Shown here: one piece after another, positions 7,620 to 16,459 of the stretch
Layout: the number at the start of each line of letters is the position of its first letter
Numbering within the stretch: position 1 is the first letter of the stretch
Source of the DNA: Chersky-840 sp963838775
GTDB lineage: Bacteria > Actinomycetota > Acidimicrobiia > Acidimicrobiales > UBA8190
Direction: 5' to 3'
Assembly (NCBI GenBank): GCA_963838775.1
Contig: CAWISP010000032.1
Location: forward strand, 186,001-250,000
Length of the DNA: 64,000 nt
Position numbers and translations under genes: made by a program
The notes under the pieces: model-generated
What the model saw: the letters and a program-made list of their open reading frames with translations, nothing else
Databases searched by the model: none
Told to the model about the DNA's origin: nothing

Positions 7620-8359
7620 GACACGCACAGGCGGGCGTAGGGAAGCGCTCGGAGCCTCGCCTTGGGGATCGGTTGCCCACAGCTTTCGCACGCGCCGTAC
7701 ATCTTGGTCTCGATGGTCTTGAGGGCCACGTCGATCTCGTCAATGGTGGCCATGGCCTGGGCTGACAGCGTCAGGTCACGCTCGCGGTCGACGGCCACGG
7801 TCCCGCCCTCGCCGGACTCCTCATCGAACTGCACGTCCCCGGGCTCGCGCTCGAGCGCCAGTGACTCGGCCTCGGCTCGGAGGTCGGCAGCCTGGTTCTT
7901 GTAGACCTCGCGTTCATCGAGCAGGAACTTGCGCTGCTCCTCGAGGAACTTCGGCTCCGAGGCGTAGGGCCCACGGGTGGGCTTGGGGGGCGGCTTGGGA
8001 GCCGCCTTCACCGGCGGCGCTTTGGCCGGAGCGGGGGCGGGCGCGGTGGCGACGGCGGGTCGCGGCGCCGCCTTCTTGGCCGGGGCGGCCTTCTTCGCAG
8101 CCACGACCTTCTTGGCCGGCACGGCCTTCTTGGCGGGGGCGACCTTCTTGGCCGGTGCGGCCTTCTTGGCGGGGGCGGCCTTCTTCTTCTGAGGCACGGC
8201 CTTCTTCTTGCCCGCGACGGGTTTCTTCACCGGGGCCGGCTTGCGGGCGGGGACGGCTTTCTTCTTCTTCGCCGCCGCGGCTTTCTTCTTGGCCGGGGCG
8301 GGTTTCCTCGCCGCCGTGGATTTCTTCTTCGGCGGTGGAGACTTCTTGACCGCGGCCAT
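7589..8359 (-). CDS. DksA/TraR-type zinc-finger protein with a long lysine/alanine-rich histone-like tail
   Basis: A 256-residue protein in two parts. Roughly residues 4-105 are a low-complexity tail of AAPAKK-like repeats, very basic and like histone H1 or mycobacterial HupB/Lsr2-style tails. The remainder is a coiled coil (FLLDEREVYKNQAADL onward) followed by a four-cysteine zinc finger, C224-x2-C227-x17-C245-x2-C248, the spacing of DksA and TraR. DksA-like proteins enter the RNA polymerase secondary channel; the tail suggests added DNA or RNA binding (inference). The ATG at 8359 follows GAAGGGA. It heads an operon with lspA and rluD. Confidence 0.88.
   Translation of the reverse strand: MAAVKKSPPPKKKSTAARKPAPAKKKAAAAKKKKAVPARKPAPVKKPVAGKKKAVPQKKKAAPAKKAAPAKKVAPAKKAVPAKKVVAAKKAAPAKKAAPRPAVATAPAPAPAKAPPVKAAPKPPPKPTRGPYASEPKFLEEQRKFLLDEREVYKNQAADLRAEAESLALEREPGDVQFDEESGEGGTVAVDRERDLTLSAQAMATIDEIDVALKTIETKMYGACESCGQPIPKARLRALPYARLCVSCKSGGLHRR
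8044..8350. repeat. Degenerate coding repeats encoding the Lys/Ala tail
   Basis: On the plus strand the sequence repeats units such as GCCTTCTTGGCCGGGGCG about every 18-24 bases through this stretch. These encode the AAPAKK-like units of the zinc-finger protein. Copy number is likely to vary between strains by slippage. Confidence 0.7.
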
Positions 8360-8442
8360 CAGCAAAATCCCTTCGGCCGCCGAGCGGTGATCGCGATGTC
8401 GGTCATCTCCCCTGGCTCTCGTCTGTCCGACGAAGGTGGGCG

Positions 8443-8471
8443 ACCCTAGCGTCGCCACGTCAGGCCGGCAA
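8443..8471 (-). promoter_or_regulatory. Promoter TTGCCG-N17-TAGGGT for the dksA-like/lspA/rluD operon
   Basis: On the minus strand TTGCCG (8466-8471) and TAGGGT (8443-8448) are separated by exactly 17 bases. Transcription would start near 8436 and give a leader of about 77 nt before the ATG at 8359. Confidence 0.5.
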
Positions 8472-8532
8472 CACCGCGTCGGCCAGGAGTATTCCACGTC
8501 GTTGGGGCCACAGGGTGACGCCGCTGCTCCAA

Positions 8533-8538
8533 TACTCT
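8533..8538 (+). promoter_or_regulatory. -10 hexamer TACTCT, leaderless start for ileS
   Basis: TACTCT ends six bases before the ATG at 8545. The upstream space is too short for a T-box leader, which many actinobacteria place before ileS, and no T-box sequence is visible. Confidence 0.45.
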
Positions 8539-8544
8539 GGGGGC

Positions 8545-11500
8545 ATGCTCAACCCGCCTGACGGCCAGGCGCCGTACCCCGAAATCGAGCAACAGGCCGA
8601 CTACCCCCGTCTCGAGGAGCAGATCCTCGAGTACTGGGCCAAGGACGGCACCTTCGGGGCCTCCGTCGAGGCCCGGGCCGGTGGGCCCAACGAGTTCGTG
8701 TTCTACGACGGCCCCCCGTTCGCCAACGGGCTCCCCCACTACGGCCACATCCTGACGGGATTCGTGAAGGACGCCGTGCCCCGCTACCAGACCATGCGCG
8801 GCAGGCGCGTCGAACGCCGCTTCGGATGGGACTGTCACGGCCTCCCCGCCGAGATGGCCGCCGAGAAGGAGCTCGAGGTGTCGGGTCGTGCCGGCATCAT
8901 CGAGTACGGGATCGACAACTTCAACCAGTACTGCCGGGCCCTCGTCCTGCGCACCACCGACGGCTGGGAGCGCTATGTCACCCGCCAGGCCCGGTGGGTG
9001 GACTTCACCAACGACTACAAGACCATGGACCTCTCCTACATGGAGAGTGTGATCTGGGCGTTCAAGGCGTTGTGGGACAAGGGGCTCCTCTACGAGGGCG
9101 AGCGGGTCCTCCCCTACTGCTGGGAGTGCGAGACCCCCCTGTCGAACTTCGAGACGCGCCAGGACGACGCCTACCGTCCCCGCCAGGACCAGGCCGTCAC
9201 CGTCTTGTTCTCGCTCGACGCCGACGCCAGCGGCACCGCCCCGGCGGAGATCTCCGGGCCCCTGCGCGTGATGGCGTGGACCACCACGCCGTGGACCTTG
9301 CCGTCGAACCTGGCCCTGGCCGTGGGCCCCGACATCGACTACGCCCTCTACGAGCTCCTCGGAACGCCCACGGCGATCGCGGCGGAGCGGGCCGCCGCCT
9401 ACCCCGAACTCCTCGGCGATGCCGAGCCGCTGGCGCGTTTCAAGGGTTCTGCCCTCGTCGGGCGCACCTATCGCCCCCTCTTCCCGTTCTTCGCCGACGA
9501 GCCGGGCGCCTTCCGGGTCCTGGCGGCGGACTTCGTCGCCACCGACGAGGGCACCGGCGTCGTGCACCTGGCGCCGGGGTTCGGCGAGGAGGACTTCGAC
9601 GTGTGTCGCAAGGCCGGCATCGCCGTGGTGTGCCCGGTGGACGACCGGGCGCGGTTCACCAACGAGGTGCCGCCTTATGCCGGTCAGCAGGTGTTCGACG
9701 CCAACCGCGCCATCACCGCCGATCTCAAGGCGGCCGGTGCCCTGGTGGAAGTGAAGTCGTACACCCACAGCTACCCCCACTGCTGGCGCACCGACACGCC
9801 GCTCATCTACAAGGCGGTGGGCTCATGGTTCGTGAAGGTCACCGCCGTCAAGGACCGCATGCTCGAGCTCAACCAGGAGATCGACTGGGTCCCTGCCCAC
9901 ATCAAAGACGGAGCCTTCGGGAAATGGCTCGAAGGAGCGCGGGACTGGTCGATCAGCCGGAACCGGTTCTGGGGCTCACCCATCCCGGTGTGGAAGAGCG
10001 ACGACCCGAGCCATCCCCGCATCGACGTCTACGGCAGCCTCGAGGAGCTGGAACGCGACTTCGGTGTCCGGTTGACCGACCTGCACCGTCCCGCCATCGA
10101 CGAACTGGTCCGGCCCAACCCCGACGACCCCACCGGGCGTTCCACGATGCGTCGCGTCACCGACGTCCTCGACTGTTGGTTCGAGTCGGGCTCGATGCCC
10201 TTCGCCCAGGTGCACTACCCCTTCGAGCGGTCCGAGTGGTTCGAGTCGCATTTCCCCGCCGATTTCATCGTCGAGTACGTGACCCAGACCAGGGGCTGGT
10301 TCTACACGCTGCACGTGCTCGGCACCGCCCTCTTCGACCGTCCGCCCTTCCGGCACTGCGTGGCGCACGGCATCGTGCTCGGCGACGACGGTCGCAAGAT
10401 GTCGAAGCGTCTCGGCAACTACCCCGAGCCCGACATGGTGTTCGACGTGTGGGGAGCCGACGCCATGCGCTGGTTCCTGCTGGCTGCGCCGATCCTGCGC
10501 GGCCAGGACCTCGTGGTCCACGCCAAGGGGATCGAGGAGGTTCGGCGCCAGGTCCTGAACCCGATCTGGAGCGCCTGGTACTTCCTCTCGCTCTACGCCA
10601 ACGTGGACGGCATCAGGGGCCAGGCCCGCACCGACGCCACCGGCCTCCTCGACCGGTACATCCTGGCGAAGACGGCTTCGCTGGTCGACAACGTGACGGC
10701 ATCGATGGACGCCTACGACATCTTCGCGGCGTGCACGGCCATCACGCGCTTTCTCGACGCTCTCAACAATTGGTACATCCGCCGGAGCCGCAACCGGTTC
10801 TGGCGGGCCCGCGACGGCTCGGCGGAGGTCGAGTCGGACAAGACTGACGCCTACGACACGTTGTCGACGGTGCTCGTCACGCTGTGCAAGATCTCGGCCC
10901 CCTTGCTGCCGTTGCTCACCGAGTCCGTGTACCGCGGCCTCACCGGAGAACGAAGCGTCCATCTGGCTGACTGGCCTGCCCCGAGCGGGCTTCCCGCCGA
11001 CCCCGACCTGGTCGAGACCATGGACACCGTGCGTGACGTGTGCTCCGCCGCGCACGCCGTGCGCAAGGCCAACAACCGGCGGGCCCGCCTGCCGTTGCGC
11101 CGGCTCATCATCGCCACCACGCGCCCCGATCGACTGCGGCCCTTCGTCGAGCTCATCGAGGACGAGGTCAACGTCAAGGAAGTGGTCCTCACCGACGAGG
11201 TCGGGGGGATCGCCGACGAGATCCTGACCCTGGTACACCCCGTCCTCGGCCCCCGGCTGGGCCCAGAGACCCAACGGGTCACCATTGCGGTACGCGACGG
11301 CGACTGGCAGCGCACCGACGACGCGGTGGTGGCGGGAGGGGTCCGCCTCGAACCCGGTGAATACGAGCTGGTGCTACGGCCTCGCAATACGGTCGAGGGC
11401 CGCACCCTCCCCGATGAGGGCGGGGTCATCATCCTCGACACCACGGTCGACGACGACCTCGAGTCCGAAGGTCGGGCTCGCGACGTGGTCCGTCTCGTGC

Positions 11501-11697
11501 AGGCGGCGCGACGCGACGCCGGTCTGCACGTGTCGGATTGCATCGAGCTCGACATTGTGGCCCCGGCCGAGATCGCGGCGGCCGTCGAGGCGCACCGGGC
11601 CTATGTGGCCGACCAGACCCTGGCCGTCGCCATCACGGTGACCGAGGGAACCGAGGTGGCTGTCGGGGTGACGAAGACGCCGTGCCCTGACGCCTGA
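8545..11697 (+). CDS. ileS: Isoleucine--tRNA ligase
   Basis: Class I aminoacyl-tRNA synthetase of 1050 residues. The HIGH-type motif is HYGH at 65-68 within GLPHYGHILTG, the KMSKR loop is near residue 618, and WDCHGLPAE marks the catalytic core. An editing CP1 domain lies between, and the anticodon-binding domain follows. The length, the absence of the C-terminal zinc cysteines of the short class and the eukaryote-like core resemble the IleS2 class, as in mycobacteria, often less sensitive to mupirocin (family knowledge, not shown here). The ATG at 8545 is chosen because TACTCT lies six bases upstream; the frame opens at 8515. It is divergent from the dksA-like operon and convergent with divIVA. 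Confidence 0.96.
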   Translation: MLNPPDGQAPYPEIEQQADYPRLEEQILEYWAKDGTFGASVEARAGGPNEFVFYDGPPFANGLPHYGHILTGFVKDAVPRYQTMRGRRVERRFGWDCHGLPAEMAAEKELEVSGRAGIIEYGIDNFNQYCRALVLRTTDGWERYVTRQARWVDFTNDYKTMDLSYMESVIWAFKALWDKGLLYEGERVLPYCWECETPLSNFETRQDDAYRPRQDQAVTVLFSLDADASGTAPAEISGPLRVMAWTTTPWTLPSNLALAVGPDIDYALYELLGTPTAIAAERAAAYPELLGDAEPLARFKGSALVGRTYRPLFPFFADEPGAFRVLAADFVATDEGTGVVHLAPGFGEEDFDVCRKAGIAVVCPVDDRARFTNEVPPYAGQQVFDANRAITADLKAAGALVEVKSYTHSYPHCWRTDTPLIYKAVGSWFVKVTAVKDRMLELNQEIDWVPAHIKDGAFGKWLEGARDWSISRNRFWGSPIPVWKSDDPSHPRIDVYGSLEELERDFGVRLTDLHRPAIDELVRPNPDDPTGRSTMRRVTDVLDCWFESGSMPFAQVHYPFERSEWFESHFPADFIVEYVTQTRGWFYTLHVLGTALFDRPPFRHCVAHGIVLGDDGRKMSKRLGNYPEPDMVFDVWGADAMRWFLLAAPILRGQDLVVHAKGIEEVRRQVLNPIWSAWYFLSLYANVDGIRGQARTDATGLLDRYILAKTASLVDNVTASMDAYDIFAACTAITRFLDALNNWYIRRSRNRFWRARDGSAEVESDKTDAYDTLSTVLVTLCKISAPLLPLLTESVYRGLTGERSVHLADWPAPSGLPADPDLVETMDTVRDVCSAAHAVRKANNRRARLPLRRLIIATTRPDRLRPFVELIEDEVNVKEVVLTDEVGGIADEILTLVHPVLGPRLGPETQRVTIAVRDGDWQRTDDAVVAGGVRLEPGEYELVLRPRNTVEGRTLPDEGGVIILDTTVDDDLESEGRARDVVRLVQAARRDAGLHVSDCIELDIVAPAEIAAAVEAHRAYVADQTLAVAITVTEGTEVAVGVTKTPCPDA

Positions 11698-11710
11698 CCC
11701 CTCACCGTGG

Positions 11711-11726
11711 CGCCACCGGGGTGGCG
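11711..11726. terminator. Hairpin between convergent ileS and divIVA
   Basis: CGCCAC and GTGGCG form a perfect 6-bp stem around a CGGG loop, 14 bases after the ileS stop. It could serve both directions. There is no T-run, which is usual for terminators in GC-rich genomes. Confidence 0.45.
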
Positions 11727-11785
11727 TGGAATCGGGACGCCGCCCGACAAACACGCGGGGCGGGGCTTGGAACGTCGGGTACGGC

Positions 11786-12688
11786 TCAGCGAGGTGCGGT
11801 GGGCTGAGGCTGGCTCGGGTCGTCCATGGCCATGACGCCCTGGTGATCGCTGTCAGTCGTCGGGTTGTCAGCGTCCATCGCGCGCGCTCCCCCGGTGGCC
11901 GCATTGCCCTGCACCGCTACGGCGGTTCGTCCCCCACCTTCGAGCGTCATGGCCGAAGGCTCGTGCCCGGGAATGCCACCGACCGAATCGGGGGCGGCAA
12001 CCGTGGGGATGTCTTCGCCCGGCCGGGGCGCAGTCATGGTGGGTATGTCGTCACTGGGACGGGCCGTAGGTCGGGGGGCGGTCCGTTGGGCAAGAATCGA
12101 ACCAGCGGGCTGGACGTGTTCGTCCACCCAGGTGAGCATGTCGCTGAGCGCACCGCGCAGGCGGTTGCGCTCGTTCTCCATGTGACGTCCGATGGTCTCG
12201 ACCTCACCCGTCAGTTGGGCGCGGATCGACTCGAGCCGGGTGATCTCTTCGCGCAGGTGCCGCTCGGTGTCTTCGGTGACCGACTTCGCCCGCACTTCGG
12301 CGTCGCTGAGCACCCGGCGGGCGCGGTCTTCCGCGTCCGACACGAGCACGCGTGCCTGGGCCTCGGCTTCGGCTTGGGTCTGATCGACGAACTTCTGGGC
12401 CAGCAGCAGCGTCCGTTGCAAGGTGTCGTCACTCACGGGCGCGCTCGCCTGCGGCTGCATCTGCACTTCCTGCAACATGCCCTCGAGTTGGGCGATGCGC
12501 TCAGCCGCCTGCCTGAGTCGCTCTCCTGCTTGGCGCACCTGTTCCTGCAGCGCCTCGGCATCTACTGCCACGCGTTCGAGGTACTCGTCTACGTCGTCGA
12601 TGTGATACCCGCGAAGAGTCTGGCGGAATTCGACGGTACGCAGGCTGTCGAGGCTCGAGCCCTGGCCGGTCGGCTTTCCACTGTCCAT
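11786..12688 (-). CDS. divIVA: DivIVA-domain protein (Wag31-like polar growth/division protein)
   Basis: A 300-residue coiled-coil protein. The N-terminal DivIVA membrane-targeting segment is visible as TVEFRQTLRGYHIDDVDEYL (about residues 19-38), followed by a long coiled coil to about residue 190. The C-terminal 100 residues are disordered and carry repeated DDIPTM / EDIPTV motifs. DivIVA marks curved membrane at poles and septa and directs tip growth in actinobacteria. It is the last gene of the ftsZ-pgeF-yggS-sepF-yggT-divIVA run, the usual position. The ATG at 12688 lies seven bases after TAGGAT, so it can also be read from its own leaderless transcript. Confidence 0.92.
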   Translation of the reverse strand: MDSGKPTGQGSSLDSLRTVEFRQTLRGYHIDDVDEYLERVAVDAEALQEQVRQAGERLRQAAERIAQLEGMLQEVQMQPQASAPVSDDTLQRTLLLAQKFVDQTQAEAEAQARVLVSDAEDRARRVLSDAEVRAKSVTEDTERHLREEITRLESIRAQLTGEVETIGRHMENERNRLRGALSDMLTWVDEHVQPAGSILAQRTAPRPTARPSDDIPTMTAPRPGEDIPTVAAPDSVGGIPGHEPSAMTLEGGGRTAVAVQGNAATGGARAMDADNPTTDSDHQGVMAMDDPSQPQPTAPR

Positions 12689-12695
12689 GTGTCGA

Positions 12696-12701
12696 ATCCT
12701 A
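12696..12701 (-). promoter_or_regulatory. -10 hexamer TAGGAT, leaderless start for divIVA
   Basis: TAGGAT ends seven bases before the ATG at 12688. No clear -35 is seen. Confidence 0.4.
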
Positions 12702-12782
12702 GCCACGGCCCACAGGGCCATGCTCGCGATGGTGCACAGGCCCCGGAGCCCGACCGGCCCGCACGCCTGGCGGGCCCGGGGC

Positions 12783-12831
12783 GGGCCCGGTGTCGATCCG
12801 CTCAGAAGGGCCCGGTGTCGATCCGCTCAGA
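12783..12831. repeat. 25-bp direct duplication covering the yggT stop codon
   Basis: The 24-bp sequence at 12783-12806 is repeated exactly at 12808-12831. The second copy contains the yggT stop codon, so the duplication placed a second copy of the gene end just downstream of the real one. The rest of the yggT-divIVA gap shows nothing else clear. Confidence 0.85.
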
Positions 12832-13099
12832 GCAGCCGGTACACGATCGGGATGACGATCAACTGGATCCCGAGGAACACGATGATGAACGAGAGGTCGA
12901 TGCCGAATCCGCCGGCCCGCACAGGCGGAAGCAACCGGCGCACGGGCCCGAGCACGGGCTCGGTCAGCCGGAACAGCACGGAGTTGATGCTCGCCAGCGT
13001 GGAGCCCGGCGCGGCGGGGAACCAGCTCAGCAGGGCACGGGGGAACAGCACTCCCCACAGATAGATCTCGAGCAGATAGACGACAATGGTGCGGAGCAC
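12827..13099 (-). CDS. YggT family membrane protein
   Basis: A 90-residue integral membrane protein with two hydrophobic blocks separated by the family motif LTEPVLGPVRRLLPP. The exact role is unknown. It is conserved between sepF and divIVA in actinobacteria, cyanobacteria and firmicutes, where it is linked with division or osmotic tolerance. The start at 13099 gives full family length. It lies 57 nt after sepF on the same strand and 138 nt before divIVA. Confidence 0.9.
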   Translation of the reverse strand: MLRTIVVYLLEIYLWGVLFPRALLSWFPAAPGSTLASINSVLFRLTEPVLGPVRRLLPPVRAGGFGIDLSFIIVFLGIQLIVIPIVYRLL

Positions 13100-13156
13100 G
13101 ATGACGAGGCTACGGCGTCAGTCGTGGGGCAAGGTGGCGGGCTCGGGGTGCGGCAC

Positions 13157-13699
13157 TCAGGGCCGCAGGAGCCCGTTCTCCTGAAGGCGCTGACGCTCCT
13201 CCGCCGAGACCTTGACGTTCGACGGCGTCACCAGGAACACCTTGTCCGCCACGCGCTCCATCTTGCCGCTCAAGGCGTAGGCGACACCGCTGCAGAAGTC
13301 GATCATGCGACGCATGAGCTCTCGGTCCGCGACCTGAAGATTCACGATGACCGGTTGATTGGCCATGAGCCGATCGGCGATCTGTCTGGCATCGCCGAAC
13401 TGCAAGGGCGCCACCACGTGCACGCGTGCACCCGGTTCGGCGACGACGGGCCGCACGACACTCCCCATGCTGCGGGGGGTGATGGTCGGTGACGGTGGGT
13501 AATCCTCGCGCGGGAGGGGCCTGATGGTGCTGGTGGCCACGGTGGAGGTGGGCTCGTCCTCCTCCTCGGTCGCCAGGGACACCCGCTGGCTCAGGCGTTG
13601 ACCGACGGGCGCGCGTGGCTCGTACTCGTCGTACTCGTCATACTCGTCGTCAACCAGGCCCAGATACACCATGGACCTCTTGAAGAATCCAGACGCCAT
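13157..13699 (-). CDS. sepF: Cell division protein SepF
   Basis: A 180-residue FtsZ membrane anchor. An N-terminal amphipathic stretch (MASGFFKRSMVYLGL) should bind membrane, an acidic linker (DDEYDEYDEYE) follows, and the conserved SepF domain covers about residues 90-170 (HVVAPLQFGDARQIADRL, VIVNLQVADRELMRRMIDF). Actinobacteria lack FtsA, and SepF takes its place by gripping the FtsZ C-terminal tail, which is also encoded here. The ATG at 13699 has GGGAGG six bases upstream. It lies between yggS and yggT in the ftsZ operon. Confidence 0.95.
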   Translation of the reverse strand: MASGFFKRSMVYLGLVDDEYDEYDEYEPRAPVGQRLSQRVSLATEEEDEPTSTVATSTIRPLPREDYPPSPTITPRSMGSVVRPVVAEPGARVHVVAPLQFGDARQIADRLMANQPVIVNLQVADRELMRRMIDFCSGVAYALSGKMERVADKVFLVTPSNVKVSAEERQRLQENGLLRP

Positions 13700-13777
13700 C
13701 GCCAGCCTCCCGTTCGACAGCGTAGTGCCTCCAACCAGGCACATGGGGATGGACGAACACCACCGTAGACCACTCGC

Positions 13778-14509
13778 TCAGGCAGGCCGGAGCGGCCGAT
13801 TCCCGAACAACGCGCGCCCCACACGCACCATGGTGCTGCCCTCGGACAGCGCCACATCGAGGTCGTCGGACATGCCCATCGAGACCTCGGGAAGGCCGAG
13901 GTCTCGGGCCAGATGCGCCGTCAGGTGGAACCCCGGCCGGGACTCCTCGGGGGGCCCGGCCGGACCCACCGTCATGAGCCCGCGCACGTCGAGGCCCTGT
14001 TCCCGCAACGACGCCACCAGCGCCGGGACCTCTGACGGGGGGCAGCCGTTGCGCCCTGGAGCCCCGGTGGTGTCCACCTCGACGAGGACGGTGGCTCCCG
14101 GCGCGTGCGACGCGATGGACACGCCCTCGACGACGCGGCTGACCGTCTGCCACCACGACACCACGGGAGCGAGCACGCGCACGCGCCGACGTTGCACCGC
14201 ACCGAGGTAGTGCCAGCGCGTCTCGGGCTCGCCGCTACCGACACCGACACCCGCCCCGTCGCCGACGAGGCCGCCGGCGCCGACCTTCGTCAAGAGCTCG
14301 TCGGCGTAGTTCTCGCCGATGTCGTAGAGCCCTGACGCACGCGCCGCGTCGACCGCGCTCGACGTGAAGCCCTTCGTCACGGCCACGATGCGCACCCCTG
14401 CCGGGTCGCGTCCCGCTTCTTCGATGCGGTGGCGCAATGCCGCCACGCGCCCCATCACGACGTCGGGAGACGGCGCACTGGCCAGGACGCGCGGCACGGA
14501 ACTCGGCAT
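13778..14509 (-). CDS. YggS family pyridoxal phosphate homeostasis protein
   Basis: A 243-residue single-domain protein with an alanine-racemase-type barrel and no catalytic second domain. The PLP-binding lysine is in IVAVTKGF (about residue 46), and the phosphate-binding end is GSTMVRVGRALFG. Members buffer PLP and affect amino-acid metabolism. The segment around residues 80-95 (VGAGGLVGDGAGVGVGSGE) is an unusual Gly-rich insertion before WHYLGAVQ. It starts 12 nt after the pgeF stop in the ftsZ operon. Confidence 0.92.
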   Translation of the reverse strand: MPSSVPRVLASAPSPDVVMGRVAALRHRIEEAGRDPAGVRIVAVTKGFTSSAVDAARASGLYDIGENYADELLTKVGAGGLVGDGAGVGVGSGEPETRWHYLGAVQRRRVRVLAPVVSWWQTVSRVVEGVSIASHAPGATVLVEVDTTGAPGRNGCPPSEVPALVASLREQGLDVRGLMTVGPAGPPEESRPGFHLTAHLARDLGLPEVSMGMSDDLDVALSEGSTMVRVGRALFGNRPLRPA

Positions 14510-14521
14510 GGCCTGGCCCGT

Positions 14522-15178
14522 TTACCGGGGACGCCAGACGAGCAGCGCCTGACGCGCCTCGTCACGCCGGCCCCGGTGCGAGAAGTACCCCGGGGTGCAC
14601 ATCGTGCATGCGCCGGACTCGACCACCATCGAGGCTCCGGAGCGTGAGAGCTGACCACGCACCGCGGCCGGGAGGTCGAGCGAAGGCCGTCCCCAGGTCG
14701 TGGTAGCGGCAACGTCGGCCCCACAGGTCGGTGCCAGCGCGTCGAGATCGGCCCGGGAGAACTCGTAGCAACAGGGCCCGATGCAAGGCCCGAGCCCGCC
14801 GACCACGGTGCGGGCTCCGAGCGCCCGCATGGTGGCGACGGCCCGCACGAGCACCTCGGCCCCGAGTCCCCGCCATCCCACGTGGACGGCACCGTGGACG
14901 CCTTCGGGCGACCCCAGCGCCACCGACGCGCAGTCGGCGGTGAGCACGGCCAGCGCGAAGCCCGGCCCCGCCGCCACCACGGCGTCGCCCTCGGGGAGAG
15001 CCTGTCCGGGTCCCGGTGCCCACGGCATGGCCCCGTCGGGCACGGGCCCGTCGGCCACGACCACCGCGGCGGCGTGGACCTGACGTACCCGTCGCAGCAT
15101 CAGATCGCCGGGCACGCCGGCCGGGAGCGGGCCCTCGCCGATCGTCCGCTGGTCTCCGTCCGCCGCGCCCGTCCACAT
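14522..15178 (-). CDS. pgeF: Peptidoglycan editing factor PgeF / polyphenol oxidase family (YfiH, DUF152)
   Basis: A 218-residue laccase-domain protein. The zinc-binding residues are in VRQVHA, LTADCASVAL and HVGWRGLG, and a second cysteine cluster GPCIGPCCYEF follows. In E. coli PgeF hydrolyses wrongly made L-Ser-containing peptidoglycan precursors; others in the family act on nucleosides. The start is uncertain. The ATG at 15178 leaves 37 nt after the ftsZ stop, while the open frame continues back into ftsZ. The gene sits directly after ftsZ, its usual place in actinobacteria. Confidence 0.88.
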   Translation of the reverse strand: MWTGAADGDQRTIGEGPLPAGVPGDLMLRRVRQVHAAAVVVADGPVPDGAMPWAPGPGQALPEGDAVVAAGPGFALAVLTADCASVALGSPEGVHGAVHVGWRGLGAEVLVRAVATMRALGARTVVGGLGPCIGPCCYEFSRADLDALAPTCGADVAATTTWGRPSLDLPAAVRGQLSRSGASMVVESGACTMCTPGYFSHRGRRDEARQALLVWRPR

Positions 15179-15215
15179 GGCGTGGACGTCGGTGCCCGCC
15201 AGCAGCGTGTCGGTG

Positions 15216-16313
15216 CTAGCGGAGGAAGGACGGGACGTCGAACTCGTCGTCACCGAGATCGAGGTCGTCGTCGTCGGGCGTGGCGAAGATGTCCTCATGC
15301 ACGTTCTCGAAGCCGAGCACCTGGCTCCGGTCCTCGGGACGAGGTTCGCCGCGTCCCTCCTCCCAGCGCTCGAAGCCGGCTGCGATCACCGTGACGCGCA
15401 CGGCGTCGGTCATGGACTCGTCGATCACGTTGCCGAAGATGATGTTGGCGTCGGGATGGGCGTGACCGTGGATGATCTCCATGGCTTCGTTGACCTCGAA
15501 CAGACCGAGGTCGGGACCGCCCGCGATGTCCACCAGAATGCCCCGGGCCCCCTCGATCGACGCCTCGAGCAACGGGCTCGTGATCGCCCCACGCGCCGCG
15601 TTGACGGCTCGACCGTCACCCGAGGCCTGACCGATGCCCATGATGGCGGTGCCGGCGTTGGCGAGCACCATGCGCACGTCGGCGAAGTCGGTGTTGATCT
15701 GCCCCGGCACCGTGATGAGGTCGGTGATGCCCTGGACCCCCTGGAGCAGGACCTCGTCGGCCATCTTGAAGGCGCTCATCATCGACGTCTTCTCCGTCGA
15801 CACCGTGAGCAGCCGGTCGTTGGGGATGATGATGATGGCGTCGACCTTGTCCTTCAGGTTCTGGATCCCCGTTTCGGCCTGTACCGAGCGACGGCGCCCC
15901 TCGAACGAGAAGGGGCGGGTGACGACGCCGATCGTGAGTGCTCCCCCGGCCCGGGCGATCTCGGCCACGACGGGCGCGGCCCCGGTGCCGGTGCCTCCGC
16001 CCTTCCCGGCGGTGATGAAGACCATGTCTGCGCCTTTGAGAGCTTCTTCGATCTCGACCCGGTGCTCCTCGGCCGCTTGCCGGCCGATCTCGGGATCACT
16101 GCCCGCGCCCAGCCCCCGAGTGAGCTGGCGTCCGATGTCGAGCTTCAGATCCGCATCGCTCATGAGCAGCGCCTGGGAGTCGGTGTTCATGGCGATGAAC
16201 TCGACACCTTTGAGGCCGGCCTCGATCATGCGGTTCACGGCGTTGACGCCGCCGCCGCCAACACCCACCACCTTGATGAGAGCGAAGTAGCTGCTCTGCG
16301 CTGGACCGGTCAT
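15216..16313 (-). CDS. ftsZ: Cell division protein FtsZ
   Basis: The tubulin-like GTPase that forms the division ring, 365 residues. The signature AGKGGGTGTGAAPVVAE (about residues 103-119) binds GTP, and the synergy-loop Asp lies in NTDFADVRMVL. The linker is short and the C-terminal tail DDEFDVPSFLR is the docking peptide for SepF and FtsW. The ATG at 16313 is preferred because GAGGAGGG lies just upstream; an in-frame TTG immediately before it would be too close to that site. A sigma-70 promoter is present in the 226-nt ftsQ-ftsZ gap. It is followed by pgeF, yggS, sepF, yggT and divIVA. Confidence 0.97.
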   Translation of the reverse strand: MTGPAQSSYFALIKVVGVGGGGVNAVNRMIEAGLKGVEFIAMNTDSQALLMSDADLKLDIGRQLTRGLGAGSDPEIGRQAAEEHRVEIEEALKGADMVFITAGKGGGTGTGAAPVVAEIARAGGALTIGVVTRPFSFEGRRRSVQAETGIQNLKDKVDAIIIIPNDRLLTVSTEKTSMMSAFKMADEVLLQGVQGITDLITVPGQINTDFADVRMVLANAGTAIMGIGQASGDGRAVNAARGAITSPLLEASIEGARGILVDIAGGPDLGLFEVNEAMEIIHGHAHPDANIIFGNVIDESMTDAVRVTVIAAGFERWEEGRGEPRPEDRSQVLGFENVHEDIFATPDDDDLDLGDDEFDVPSFLR

Positions 16314-16459
16314 CAACCCTCCTCGCCACGACCCGAACTTCGAGCCTCATCGTGGAACCCCGCCCGGTGAACGAGCCGTATCCGCTCCGAGCACCAGGTG
16401 ACCTCACCCTCGACCACAGCTTCATTTGGGATGGTTCCGGGGCCTGCCGAGGTCTTCTC

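Noticed and set aside
8360..8544. T-box riboswitch before ileS
   Set aside because: No specifier loop or T-box sequence, and the -10 hexamer sits six bases before the start codon, leaving no leader.
12689..12826. Small RNA in the yggT-divIVA gap
   Set aside because: The gap is explained by the 25-bp duplication and GC-rich filler; no promoter plus terminator pair was seen.
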